Source: JAEUIE01 sp046350055 (GTDB lineage Bacteria; Planctomycetota; Planctomycetia; Gemmatales; HRBIN36). Taken from it: DNA of 64,000 bases. Under the pieces are notes generated by a model. The model worked only from the letters and a program-made list of their open reading frames with translations, was not told the DNA's origin and made no database searches. Both the position numbers and the translations under genes were made by a program. Below are positions 46,735 to 55,180 of this stretch, piece after piece. The number at the start of each line of letters is the position of its first letter. Position 1 is the stretch's first letter. The stretch lies in contig JAXMBC010000001.1 in the NCBI GenBank assembly GCA_046350055.1, positions 4,712,001-4,776,000 of the forward strand, read 5' to 3'.

Positions 46735-48255
46735 TCATCCTGAACGACGAAAGACAATTCGCGCCAGAAAAAGAAATACCACGCCAAATGCGATCAAGAT
46801 CAGGCAGGCAAATTGCACCGTAGTCAGGTTAGGCGTCGGACTTAGAAGTAGTTGAGCATACGCATCCAGAGCCCAGGCCTGCGGCGTCACTCGACTAAAT
46901 TCCTTCATAGTCTCCGGCATCAGTTCGCGAGGCATCAAACATCCGCTGATTCCAGCCAATACCAACACCACCAGTGTCCCAATAATCGCCACCTGACTTT
47001 CCGTCTTCGCAATTACAGCAATCAAAACAGCGAGCCCTGTTGCAGCAAAACTGGTGCAGAGAACAACTGGAACAAGCCAAACGGGAGCAGTGCCCCAACT
47101 CATGCCAAAGATGAGCTTGCCCATCAACAAAAGAAAAATGCCCTGAACGATGGATAGGAGAAGACAAGGCAGATACTTACCCATGAGTATGGCAGTCCTG
47201 CTGATCGGAGCTACAGAAAGCCTTTGCAACGTACCCTGGCGTCGTTCCGCTACGAACATCCAGCCCATCGTCAGCACCATGAAAAATGCAAACATGACTG
47301 TGTACGATGGAACCAGAACCTGATACCGCACTGCACCACGCTGCAGCAATCCACTGGCTTCGGCCTCATAAGGCAGGATTTCGTTATTGGACCCAAAACG
47401 GGGGTCAGATTTAGTTAGTGCAGCCCATGTCTTGCCCGTCAGATTGTACTTGGCAAAAAGCTTCTTCAACGCGATCTTGATACCTGTGCCCATCTGTGCT
47501 TTGAAATCGTCGGTCAGCAGGAAGCGGGGAATCCTGGCTTCTGCTGCCAGTACACTGAGAAATGACGGATCGCCCAGTTTTTCGAACGCACGACCAATCA
47601 TCCAGGGAAGAACTACACGCAAGAGTGAGATTTGCCCCACCTGCTCAATGATCGATGCAGCAGCCGACTGGGTTGGATCACGCAACATCCGGGCATCGAT
47701 CATTTCCAGCTTGATGCCATCACGGAAGAATGGATTGATGCCCGTCGTCAGAAAGGAGCACTGATATACTTGCGTGCTGAACTGTGGACCAAAGACCAGG
47801 ATGGCTGAACGCTTACTCCTGCTCAGGAGATCCTGGGCTGTTTGCAGGTCAGGCAACCGTTCAACTCGAATTTCAGCAGTCTCGCCTAAATCGCGAAGCA
47901 CCACTTTAGCCCAGCTTTCAAAGGGAAACTGTGCTTGGCGAATGACATGACTGAATGCTAGTGTCCCCAGAAGGGATGCGTACTCTCCTGGTTGATGCAG
48001 GGGTACAGCTCGAAGCCACGCAGCAGCCTCGCTGCGTGCCGCCTGAACATCCAAGAATCCTTTATCGAGATCAACGACGCTGATGCGCAATCGATCATCA
48101 GGTTTCTGCCCGAAGGTTTCTCCCAGGGCCATGCCCAAAATAAAGATAAAAAGTACCGGCATTGCCAGTAAGAGCAAAGTGGAGCGACGATCCCGCCACA
48201 GCAGGGAGAGATCCTTCCGGGCCAGTTGCCAGAGGCCATGCCAGGTGTTGCTCAT
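46735..48255 (-). CDS. ABC-2 type transporter permease
   Basis: The 506-residue protein has an N-terminal membrane segment (TLLLLAMPVLFIFILGMALG) with the preceding KDLSLLWRDRRS, a large periplasmic region (about 60-300), and a block of five membrane segments near the C-terminus (VMFAFFMVLTMGWMFVAERR with RQGTLQRLSVAP, a typical ABC-2 loop). It would export an unknown substrate with an ATPase. No ATPase is adjacent; the nearest is at 31235-32167. It follows map with 1 base between, on the same strand as adk. Confidence 0.85.
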   Translation of the reverse strand: MSNTWHGLWQLARKDLSLLWRDRRSTLLLLAMPVLFIFILGMALGETFGQKPDDRLRISVVDLDKGFLDVQAARSEAAAWLRAVPLHQPGEYASLLGTLAFSHVIRQAQFPFESWAKVVLRDLGETAEIRVERLPDLQTAQDLLSRSKRSAILVFGPQFSTQVYQCSFLTTGINPFFRDGIKLEMIDARMLRDPTQSAAASIIEQVGQISLLRVVLPWMIGRAFEKLGDPSFLSVLAAEARIPRFLLTDDFKAQMGTGIKIALKKLFAKYNLTGKTWAALTKSDPRFGSNNEILPYEAEASGLLQRGAVRYQVLVPSYTVMFAFFMVLTMGWMFVAERRQGTLQRLSVAPISRTAILMGKYLPCLLLSIVQGIFLLLMGKLIFGMSWGTAPVWLVPVVLCTSFAATGLAVLIAVIAKTESQVAIIGTLVVLVLAGISGCLMPRELMPETMKEFSRVTPQAWALDAYAQLLLSPTPNLTTVQFACLILIAFGVVFLFLARIVFRRSG

Positions 48256-48256
48256 G

Positions 48257-49054
48257 TTACATCGCAGTCAAAACCTGCACACCGTTTTCGGTGATCGCCA
48301 CCGTGTGCTCGACATGAGCGCTTGGTAACCTGTCCCGGGTAATTACAGTCCATTGGTCAGGCAATTCCTGAACATCCTTTTTGCCGAAATTAACCATTGG
48401 CTCAATTGCCAGTACCAGCCCGGGAACGATATCGAAATCGACTTCCTTCATTTCCCGATTAGAGTAATTTGGCACTTGCGGTGCTTCATGCATGCTGCGG
48501 CCAATGCCGTGACCGACAAACCGCTCGACGATGCTGAAGCCTGCCTTCTCAACATGCTGCTGCATCAGGCTGGAGACTTCGGTCCAGCGCTTCTTGCGGC
48601 CAACTTCCTTAATAGCAATAGCCAGGGATTCTTCGGCAGTCTTCACCAGTTTCAAGATGTCAGGCCGCACACCTTCCCCGATGGGTACACAGATTGCTGC
48701 ATCAGCGCAAAAGCCATCCAGTTTGCACGCAGTATCAACTTTGAGCAAATCACCGGGGCGCAACACCCTGGGGCCGGGGATACCATGTACGACTTGCTCA
48801 TTGAGACAAATGCACGTAGAAGCCGGGAAAGGACGCTTGCCGGGGTATCCTTTAAAAAGTGGCTCAGCTTTGTGTTTGGCAAACAATGCGTCGATTGCCT
48901 GATCAATGTCCAGCGTTCGTGTTCCAGGCACTGCCATAGTCCGGGCAATTTGCAACGCCTCGGCGACAACCTTGCCTGCTTCCCGCATCTTGGCGATCTG
49001 CTCGGCTGTCTTGAGTATCGGCTTCTGTTGTTGCTGCTGACTCTTCTGCATCAT
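48257..49054 (-). CDS. map: methionine aminopeptidase, type I
   Basis: The 265-residue protein starts MMQKS followed by five Gln. The body is Map: MREAGKVVAEALQIA, KRPFPASTCICLNEQVVHGIP, DLLKVDTACKLDGFCADAAIC (metal Asp residues), GHGIGRSMHEAP, and LAIEPMVNFGK with the metal Glu. The C-terminal HVEHTVAITENG completes the site. It removes the initiator Met from nascent proteins. Its start overlaps adk by 4 bases and its stop is 1 base from the permease gene. Confidence 0.95.
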   Translation of the reverse strand: MMQKSQQQQQKPILKTAEQIAKMREAGKVVAEALQIARTMAVPGTRTLDIDQAIDALFAKHKAEPLFKGYPGKRPFPASTCICLNEQVVHGIPGPRVLRPGDLLKVDTACKLDGFCADAAICVPIGEGVRPDILKLVKTAEESLAIAIKEVGRKKRWTEVSSLMQQHVEKAGFSIVERFVGHGIGRSMHEAPQVPNYSNREMKEVDFDIVPGLVLAIEPMVNFGKKDVQELPDQWTVITRDRLPSAHVEHTVAITENGVQVLTAM

Positions 49055-49707
49055 GGATTCAGTTCCTTCTCCAGCGCTTGCATCAATGACTCAGTGACTG
49101 ACTCAACAGTCCCAATCCCGCTGACTTCCTTGAAGAGCTTGTGTTGTCGGTAGTATTCGATGACAGGTAGGGTGGAAGCACGAAAAGTGAGAAGTCGCTG
49201 GCGAATGACTGCTTCAGAGTCATCTTTTCGCTGTTCCAGCACACTGCCACACTTATCACAAATCCCCGGCTTCGCAGGTGGACGGTAACGAAGATGGAAA
49301 GAGTGGCCGCACTTCGAGCAGATGCGTCGACCACAAATACGTTCCACCACTTCCTGATCGTTGACGTTCAGGAGTAATACAGCATCCAGTTGCATCCCCG
49401 CATGCTTCAAAATGACATCAAAGGACTCAGCCTGCGGTAAAGTCCGAGGATAGCCATCGATTAGAAAACGAAAGGGGCATTGTGGTCCGGTAAACCGTTC
49501 TTCAATAACGCCATTGATCAAGGGATCAGGGACGTACTTACCAGCATCCATAAATGGCTGAGCTGTTTTGCCCAGCGGCGTTCCCTGCTTGATGGCCTCG
49601 CGCAGAATATCGCCAGTGGAAAGGTGCAACAGCCCCAACCGCTGACACAGTTGTTCAGACTGCGTGCCTTTTCCACTAGCCGGCGGACCGAGCAAGATCA
49701 AACGCAT
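49051..49707 (-). CDS. adk: adenylate kinase, zinc-lid type
   Basis: The 218-residue protein has the P-loop LLGPPASGKGTQSEQ, LRRDG-region LIDGYPRTLPQA, and a LID with four Cys (CSKCGHSFH and CDKCG), which marks the zinc-binding form. It interconverts AMP, ADP and ATP. The stop overlaps the map start by 4 bases, so the two are translationally coupled. In many bacteria adk and map follow secY in the spc operon; here they are on the opposite strand upstream of the ribosomal cluster. Confidence 0.96.
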   Translation of the reverse strand: MRLILLGPPASGKGTQSEQLCQRLGLLHLSTGDILREAIKQGTPLGKTAQPFMDAGKYVPDPLINGVIEERFTGPQCPFRFLIDGYPRTLPQAESFDVILKHAGMQLDAVLLLNVNDQEVVERICGRRICSKCGHSFHLRYRPPAKPGICDKCGSVLEQRKDDSEAVIRQRLLTFRASTLPVIEYYRQHKLFKEVSGIGTVESVTESLMQALEKELNP

Positions 49708-50016
49708 GCCGAGTTGCCTTTATCCCAAACAAACTCGAGGCTGCCGTAGCATGGGAGAGATGCTTTACAGCAAGTATGTAATATATGGAGTCTTTCTGGA
49801 ATTAAAGGCCAAATGTGATCGTTCTAGGTGGTTGATGCTGGTCTCGAGAAACAGCCAGTTACTCTGCTGCTACTCCAGTGCCTTCCATAAGAGCAAGCCT
49901 GCATGCAATGCATGTAGAATCACACTTCCTGCGACACTTCACATCGTCTGAATGCAGATCCTATTTATCGAATTCGCAGATCGATGCGTAAGAGATAATA
50001 GGTTGTGTTCCTTCAG
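49708..50016. other. 309-base intergenic region upstream of adk
   Basis: No coding frame with family features is seen on either strand. The region should hold the promoter for adk-map-permease on the minus strand; A/T-rich candidates near 49770-49795 are not convincing. No hairpin of terminator quality was found after the hypothetical gene that ends at 50017. Confidence 0.5.
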
Positions 50017-50778
50017 TTACAATTTGACCATCTTGGCAACTTCTGGATAGTAAGGCAAAACGAAGATGTAACTCAGCACTGCCAGGCTGGCAAGAACCAT
50101 CACGACAAAGAGAATGTTACCAATCCATTGCCCGCTTGGGCTTTCAATGACATCAGTATTGATCCGGGATGGTGCCGGAACAATTTCCGGACGACGCATT
50201 GATGACACATGCTGCTTGGGTGCTTCAAACGTGAATGGAACTGGATTATTTACTGGCGAAGGTACATTGGCTAGTGGGTCGTTTATTGGCTGCATGGGTA
50301 TGGTGTGTGGCAACGGAGGAGGTATCGGTTCCAAAGAACGAACAACAGGTTGTTCCTGTTGCCTGGAGCGAAAGTCCAGGTTCATCTGCGACCATGTTGG
50401 CGCGTTTCGATCCTCTGCCGGATCAGCCATGGGAAAAGCTGGCTCCGCCAACATCGTTCGCTTCGGTTTGGTTGGCTGCGATACTGCGAGTTCTTGCAGC
50501 AGCGATTGCGCTTTGGAAACCGGAAAATTCTTACGCAGTTGACTCAGGTATGTCACAAAATTTTGTGCCTGTAAAGCTGCTGCTACGCTGGGGTACGGCT
50601 TAATCAGATGGTTTGGATTCAACTCCAGCAGCCTCGTGCGCAGGCGTTCTGCCAGTGAGTTTTGCCCGGCAGTATGGGCTGCATCGAGGGCCAGTACCAG
50701 AAAGCGATCCCGTTCCTGGTACTTTCCCTGAACTTGATATCCTTCTGCTATTTGCTGGTAAAGCTCAGAGGCAGTCAT
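50017..50778 (-). CDS. hypothetical protein with TPR-like start and C-terminal membrane anchor
   Basis: The 253-residue protein begins with helical repeats resembling TPR (ELYQQIAEGYQVQGKYQERD, then LVLALDAAHTAGQNSLAERL). A proline-rich linker (about 120-200) and a single membrane segment near the C-terminus (WIGNILFVVMVLASLAVLSYIFVLPYY) follow. I do not recognise a family. It may scaffold partners at the cytoplasmic membrane. It is divergent from the SDR gene with 48 bases between. Confidence 0.65.
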   Translation of the reverse strand: MTASELYQQIAEGYQVQGKYQERDRFLVLALDAAHTAGQNSLAERLRTRLLELNPNHLIKPYPSVAAALQAQNFVTYLSQLRKNFPVSKAQSLLQELAVSQPTKPKRTMLAEPAFPMADPAEDRNAPTWSQMNLDFRSRQQEQPVVRSLEPIPPPLPHTIPMQPINDPLANVPSPVNNPVPFTFEAPKQHVSSMRRPEIVPAPSRINTDVIESPSGQWIGNILFVVMVLASLAVLSYIFVLPYYPEVAKMVKL

Positions 50779-50826
50779 GGTGGTGTCTCAGATTACGCTG
50801 GTGAGGTGCTTCAGAATAGTTTACAC

Positions 50827-51651
50827 ATGGCACGAACATTCTTGAAGAGAAAAGCCATGGCTGGTGAAATGTCGGGACAGGTAGTTCTCATTACTGGAGC
50901 ATCTCGAAGTCTGGGTTTGCAATTGGCTCGAGAAATGGCCATGCGAAACGCCAAACTCTTGTTGCTGGATCTGCCCAGCGAATCATGGTCTGGAATCGCC
51001 GAAGAATTGAAAGCTCTCGGGGCTGGCGATGTTTATACAGGAAGTGCTGATGTCACTAAGCCAGATGAACTGAATCAGGCAGTCATGGATGGCGAGAAGG
51101 TTACAGGGCCCGTGACAGTGTTAATTGCAAATGCTGGTATCGGACTCGATACCACTGTGAGTCCGTTTCATCTGGAAAGTATCCACCGACAAGCGAGCAT
51201 CAATTACCTCGGAGTCGCCAACTCCATTGCGGCCGTGCTGCCTGGAATGATAGAACGCAAAGCGGGACATCTGGTCGCTGTTGTAAGCCTCTCCAGTTAT
51301 CGTGGATTGCCTGGTATGGCGGGCTACTGCTCCAGCAAAGCAGCAGCTTGTGTGATGATGGATAGTTTGCGACTCGATCTTAAGCCGTTTGGAATTGCCT
51401 GCACGACGCTAAACCCTGGCTGGATCGATACCGGTGTTGTCCACACTATTACAGCGTCAAAACCAGGAGTCACCAAACTACCAGAGGCTGCGCGACGCCT
51501 TGCAGCAGGGATTGTGCGCCGCAAACCATACATTTGTTTTCCATTATGGCTGCGAACACTATTCATCCTTAACCGTCTTCAACCTACCACTTGGGGAGAC
51601 TGGATAACAATGCAGTTTTGGCGATGGTTCACTCCTAAAAAAGGAAGCTGA
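50827..51651 (+). CDS. SDR family oxidoreductase
   Basis: The start at 50827 gives MARTFLKRKAMAGEMSG; ATGs at 50857 and 50869 are also plausible because the SDR core begins at MSGQVVLITGASRSLG. The core has the TGASRSLG dinucleotide motif, LIANAGIG (NAG), and the active-site Ser in VSLSSYRGLPG with Tyr and Lys in YCSSKAA. PGWIDTG follows. The protein is of classical short-chain dehydrogenase size (274 residues from the first start). The substrate is unknown. It is the last gene before the ribosomal cluster. Confidence 0.85.
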   Translation: MARTFLKRKAMAGEMSGQVVLITGASRSLGLQLAREMAMRNAKLLLLDLPSESWSGIAEELKALGAGDVYTGSADVTKPDELNQAVMDGEKVTGPVTVLIANAGIGLDTTVSPFHLESIHRQASINYLGVANSIAAVLPGMIERKAGHLVAVVSLSSYRGLPGMAGYCSSKAAACVMMDSLRLDLKPFGIACTTLNPGWIDTGVVHTITASKPGVTKLPEAARRLAAGIVRRKPYICFPLWLRTLFILNRLQPTTWGDWITMQFWRWFTPKKGS

Positions 51652-52022
51652 CAATCTTGTACCGATACGCTGCATTTTGATGTGATTCCGCACGTAAACT
51701 TCATGTATCGTTAGTTCGCAAGAACCGTGTCTTTCAAGTGCTTCAGCACCTGATTATGCGTTTCTGTACACTATCTCCGAGGCTGCTAGTGTACCATTCG
51801 CAAAAATTGCTGAAGAAAAATATCTATATCATGCAACTCTATGATGACAAACACTTTAGGTCATGTATCGGGTAATTGAGCATGAACTTTTTGATGAAGT
51901 TATTGACACTCTGCCCTACCTTCCTAAAGTGAACCTTCCGCCTGTGAGTTCCGATTGTATCGGACAACAGGCGTAACTGCGGGCGAGATCGCTCTTTACG
52001 TGAAGACAAGTGAGAAGAAGAC
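51652..52022 (+). other. 371-base leader region of the ribosomal cluster
   Basis: No protein-like frame is seen. It holds the candidate promoter at 51903-51930 and therefore a leader of about 85 bases before rpsJ. I saw no clear L4-type leader structure. The SDR gene ends at 51651 with no obvious terminator. Confidence 0.5.
51903..51930 (+). promoter_or_regulatory. candidate promoter upstream of rpsJ
   Basis: TTGACA at 51903-51908 is followed after 16 bases by TAAAGT, a 4 of 6 match to the -10 consensus. It lies in the 371-base gap before the ribosomal cluster, about 93 bases upstream of rpsJ. The sequence is consistent with a sigma-70 promoter; no transcription data are available. Confidence 0.4.
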
Positions 52023-52343
52023 GTGGCTGCTGAACGCATCAGAATTCGAATGGAAGCATACGATCATTCCATCCTGGATCAATCCGCGATGGATATCGTT
52101 GACACCGCCAAGCGAACGGAAGCAATCGTCCATGGACCGATTCCACTGCCTACTCGCATTGAACGATACACGGTAAATCGTTCGCCTCACATTGACAAGA
52201 AATCGCGTGAGCAGTTCGAGATTCGTACGCACAAGCGATTGATTGATATCATGCAGCCGACCGCCAAGACGATTGACGCCTTGAATAAGCTCAGTTTGCC
52301 AGCGGGCGTCGATATTAAGATCAAAGCGTCTGCAGTTGGTTAA
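52023..52343 (+). CDS. rpsJ: 30S ribosomal protein S10
   Basis: The gene starts with GTG at 52023 (AAGAAG upstream). The 106-residue protein has the S10 pattern: RIRIRMEAYDHSILDQSAMDIV, GPIPLPTRIERYTVNRSPHIDKKSREQFEIRTHKRLIDI, and LPAGVDIKIKAS. S10 is in the 30S head and is the NusB partner in antitermination. It starts the cluster on the plus strand. The next gene is rplD rather than the usual rplC. Confidence 0.97.
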   Translation: MAAERIRIRMEAYDHSILDQSAMDIVDTAKRTEAIVHGPIPLPTRIERYTVNRSPHIDKKSREQFEIRTHKRLIDIMQPTAKTIDALNKLSLPAGVDIKIKASAVG

Positions 52344-52375
52344 CTGTGACGAACATAACACACGAGACGGCTGCT

Positions 52376-52399
52376 GCCGAGCGTTACGGATCGCTCGGC
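52376..52399. other. hairpin in the rpsJ-rplD gap where rplC is expected
   Basis: GCCGAGCG pairs with CGCTCGGC around an 8-base loop. It occupies the 96-base gap between rpsJ and rplD. No T tract follows. Confidence 0.65.
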
Positions 52400-52439
52400 T
52401 GCATTTGTCTGCAAGCTGAAAGCAAAGGCTAAATAAGCC

Positions 52440-53099
52440 ATGGCAGAGACACTCGCCAAAATCAAAGTGGACGTGCTGAACACCAAGGGTGAACCTGTAG
52501 GTGCTGTGGAGATTGACCCAGCCGATTTTGGCGGCTCAATCAACAAGCAACTGCTTCACGATGTAGTGGTGATGCACCAGGCAAATCAACGAGCCGGTAC
52601 TCACAGTACTCTGCGTCGCGGTGAAGTGGCTGGTTCCACCAAGAAGCTCTTCCGGCAAAAGGGTACTGGCAATGCCCGCGTGGGTACACGTCGCACTAAC
52701 AAGCGTCGTGGTGGTGGTACTACGAAAGGCCCCAAGCCCCGCGATTACGAATTCCATATGCCCAAAAAGGCTGTGCGACTTGCCCGCAAGATGGCTATAC
52801 TCAGCAAGTTTGTTGATAACGAAGCTGTGATCGTTGATTCCTTCGCAACTTCCGATGGCAAGACCAAAGGAATGGCTGGAGTCTTGAAGAATCTTAAGTT
52901 GACTGGTCAGACTTTGCTCGTTGGCGTAGCTAATGCAGACGACAAGACTTATCGCTCAGTTCGCAACATCAAAGGTGTGGATTTCCACCCAGTTGCTGAT
53001 TTTAACACCTACACGATCCTCAAGCGGAAACGGCTCCTTCTGACGCGTGAAGCGCTGGACGCTTTGCGGAAGCCTGTTGCTCCCAAGGCTGCGAAATAA
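52440..53099 (+). CDS. rplD: 50S ribosomal protein L4
   Basis: The 219-residue protein has L4 landmarks: VVMHQANQRAGTHSTLRRGEVAGS, KLFRQKGTGNARVGTR, and PKKAVRLARKMAILSK. L4 lines the exit tunnel and in enterobacteria also autoregulates the S10 operon; such regulation here is not evident. It follows rpsJ after 96 bases holding a hairpin instead of rplC. The 14 bases to rplW fit a polycistronic transcript. Confidence 0.97.
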   Translation: MAETLAKIKVDVLNTKGEPVGAVEIDPADFGGSINKQLLHDVVVMHQANQRAGTHSTLRRGEVAGSTKKLFRQKGTGNARVGTRRTNKRRGGGTTKGPKPRDYEFHMPKKAVRLARKMAILSKFVDNEAVIVDSFATSDGKTKGMAGVLKNLKLTGQTLLVGVANADDKTYRSVRNIKGVDFHPVADFNTYTILKRKRLLLTREALDALRKPVAPKAAK

Positions 53100-53113
53100 G
53101 GAGAATCACCGTC

Positions 53114-53437
53114 ATGGCAACACGACCTACGATCAATACAGTCGCATACGGACCAGAACTGGAACCGCATCACATCATTCTGCGTCCTCTGGTGACTGAA
53201 AAGGGTACGCACCAATCGACTCGATACAACTCGTACACTTTTGAAGTGCACCCACTGGCCGACAAACTGCAGATTCGCGATGCTGTCGAGAAACTCTTCA
53301 AAGTTCGCGTGACAAGCGTCAGAACGATGAATTGCCTGGGTAAGAGCAAGCGATTCAAGGGTGAGCTGGGCAAGCTTCCTAACTGGAAGAAGGCCGTGGT
53401 GAAGCTCAACGCAGACGACAAGATCGACTTCATCTAA
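53114..53437 (+). CDS. rplW: 50S ribosomal protein L23
   Basis: The 107-residue protein has the L23 pattern: HHIILRPLVTEKGTHQ near residue 20, YTFEVHPLADKLQIRDAVEKLFKV, and TMNCLGKSKRFKG. L23 sits at the tunnel exit and binds the trigger factor and SRP. The gap to rplB (82 bases) has a purine tract and a pyrimidine tract able to pair. Confidence 0.96.
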   Translation: MATRPTINTVAYGPELEPHHIILRPLVTEKGTHQSTRYNSYTFEVHPLADKLQIRDAVEKLFKVRVTSVRTMNCLGKSKRFKGELGKLPNWKKAVVKLNADDKIDFI

Positions 53438-53519
53438 GAGGAAAGGAAAAGAGAAGAAAGAAAAAGGTCGCCATAGCAGGCACTCCGCTTTTTTCTTTTT
53501 GCTCCTCTGGGAACAAGAC

Positions 53520-54374
53520 ATGGGTATCAAAGCCTTTAAACCGTACACAATGAGCCGCCGACAGTTCACTGTCAGCGACTTCGCTGAGATTACGGATAAG
53601 AACAAGAAGCCTGAGAAGTCGCTCCTTGCTCCATACAAGCGAAGTGGTGGCCGCAATAATCAGGGCTACACCACCAGCCGGTTCCGTGGGGGTGGCCACA
53701 AACGTCGATACCGCTTAATTGATTTCAAGCGAGTCAAGGACGAAATCGGTGCTGAAGTCATTGCTATCGAGTACGATCCAAATCGCAGTTGTCGAATCGC
53801 TTTGATCAAGTACACCGATGGCACACTGAACTACATCCTTGCACCCGAAGGGCTGAAAGCCGGCGATAAGGTGCAGAGCGGTGAATCTGCAGAGCCTCGA
53901 GTTGGCAATTGTATGCCGCTCAGGCGCGTACCACTTGGTATGCAGGTTCACAACATCGAAATGATTCCAGGCCATGGCGGCCAGATCGCTCGCTCCGCAG
54001 GTACAGCTTCTGTCCTCACAGCACGCGAGGGTTCATGGGCACAAATTACGTTGCCCTCTGGCGAAATGCGTCGCGTCTCCATAGAATGCCGAGCCACGAT
54101 TGGTGAGCTTGGCAATAAAGATCATATGAACATTTCGCTCGGAAAAGCCGGGCGTAAACGATGGTTGGGGCGTCGGCCTCACAATCGTGGTACTGCGATG
54201 AATCCCGTTGCTCACCCACTGGGTGGTGGTGAAGGTCGTTCCAAGGGTGGTCGCCATCCTTGCTCGAAGACCGGCAAATCCGCCAAGGGTGGCAAGACTC
54301 GAAATCCCCGAAAGACGTCCAACGGTGCAATCATTCGCCGACGTCCCCCGGGTGCACAATCCATACCGAAATAA
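53520..54374 (+). CDS. rplB: 50S ribosomal protein L2
   Basis: The start at 53520 gives MGIKAFKPYTMSRRQFTVSDF; an in-frame start 7 codons earlier is not expected. The 284-residue protein has L2 landmarks: GGRNNQGYTTSRFRGGGHKRRYR, LAPEGLKAGDK, and HPLGGGEGRSKGGRHPCS with the conserved histidine of the peptidyl transferase region. It precedes rpsS after 16 bases. Confidence 0.97.
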   Translation: MGIKAFKPYTMSRRQFTVSDFAEITDKNKKPEKSLLAPYKRSGGRNNQGYTTSRFRGGGHKRRYRLIDFKRVKDEIGAEVIAIEYDPNRSCRIALIKYTDGTLNYILAPEGLKAGDKVQSGESAEPRVGNCMPLRRVPLGMQVHNIEMIPGHGGQIARSAGTASVLTAREGSWAQITLPSGEMRRVSIECRATIGELGNKDHMNISLGKAGRKRWLGRRPHNRGTAMNPVAHPLGGGEGRSKGGRHPCSKTGKSAKGGKTRNPRKTSNGAIIRRRPPGAQSIPK

Positions 54375-54390
54375 GCAGGTGGCATAAGGC

Positions 54391-54666
54391 ATGAGTCGTT
54401 CACTGAAAAAAGGGCCGTATGTCGATCTTCGTCTTCTGGACAAAGTCCAGAAGGCTGGAAAAGACAAGGAGCCGATTAAGACTTGGGCACGCGATTGCAC
54501 GATTGTGCCCGACTTTGTCAGCTACACGTTCCTGGTTCATAATGGCCGATTGTTCCAGAAGGTCTTCATCACGGAAGACATGGTCGGACACAAACTGGGC
54601 GAATTTGCTCCAACACGCACCTTTAAGGGGCATAGTGGAGTGAAGAAGGCCGAACCCGCGAAATAG
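54391..54666 (+). CDS. rpsS: 30S ribosomal protein S19
   Basis: The 91-residue protein begins MSRSLKKGPYVDLRLL and has TWARDCTIVPDFVSYTFLVHNGRLF, VTEDMVGHKLGEF-like and FAPTRTFKGHSG, all typical of S19. It is the last gene before the tRNA-fMet, which begins 13 bases after its stop. Confidence 0.97.
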   Translation: MSRSLKKGPYVDLRLLDKVQKAGKDKEPIKTWARDCTIVPDFVSYTFLVHNGRLFQKVFITEDMVGHKLGEFAPTRTFKGHSGVKKAEPAK

Positions 54667-54678
54667 CGGATAAATCAA

Positions 54679-54750
54679 CCCGGGGTGGAGCAGTGGTAGC
54701 TCGCCAGGCTCATAACCTGGAGGTCGTAGGTTCAAATCCTGCCCCCGGAA
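54679..54750 (+). tRNA. initiator tRNA-fMet (anticodon CAT)
   Basis: The 72-base cloverleaf folds fully: acceptor 54679-54685 with 54743-54749, D arm 54688-54702, anticodon stem 54704-54708 with 54716-54720, loop CTCATAA with CAT at 54711-54713, and T arm 54726-54742. C1 and A72 cannot pair, the mark of a bacterial initiator tRNA. A11:T24 in the D stem is also initiator-like. The first of the three usual G:C pairs in the anticodon stem is A:T (A29:T41); the other two are kept. No CCA is encoded. It lies between rpsS and rplV, so it must be cut out of the ribosomal transcript. Confidence 0.93.
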
Positions 54751-54820
54751 CTCGGAATGAAACGCGGGGTCTGCCCGAAACACATCGCGGCAGACCTCTG
54801 GCATGAATGGATACGGTGAC

Positions 54821-55180
54821 ATGGCAGCACGAACATACGTTGCTCATCACTACTACGCGGATGTGACCGCTCGCAAACTTCGACCGTTTGCGAACCTCAT
54901 CCGTGGCAAGCAGGCCGATGAAGCACTCGAAACCTTGAAGTACCTTCCCAACCGCGGCGCACGCCTCGTGGAACAGGTGCTCAAGTCGGCATTGGGTAAT
55001 GCGGAATTCAAGGATGAACGCGACATGGAAGATCTCTATGTCAGTGAGGCCCGCATTGATGGTGGCCCCATGTTCAAACGCATTCAAACACGTGCACGTG
55101 GCATGGCATACCGCATACTGAAACGCCTGGCCCACATCCATGTGGCTGTCTCGGCTCCAGATGCAGGGGAGGCGAACTAA
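54821..55180 (+). CDS. rplV: 50S ribosomal protein L22
   Basis: The start at 54821 (MAARTYVAHHYYADVTARK) fits L22 better than an ATG 6 codons upstream. The 119-residue protein has KLRPFANLIRGKQADEALETLKY, RLVEQVLKSALGNAE, and ARGMAYRILKRLAHIHVAVS near the C-terminus. It is the first ribosomal gene after the tRNA. The stop and the rpsC start share one base (TAATG). Confidence 0.95.
   Translation: MAARTYVAHHYYADVTARKLRPFANLIRGKQADEALETLKYLPNRGARLVEQVLKSALGNAEFKDERDMEDLYVSEARIDGGPMFKRIQTRARGMAYRILKRLAHIHVAVSAPDAGEAN

Noticed and set aside
48353..49153. 266-codon open frame antisense to map and adk
   Set aside because: Both sense genes are unmistakable and the opposite frame has no family match.
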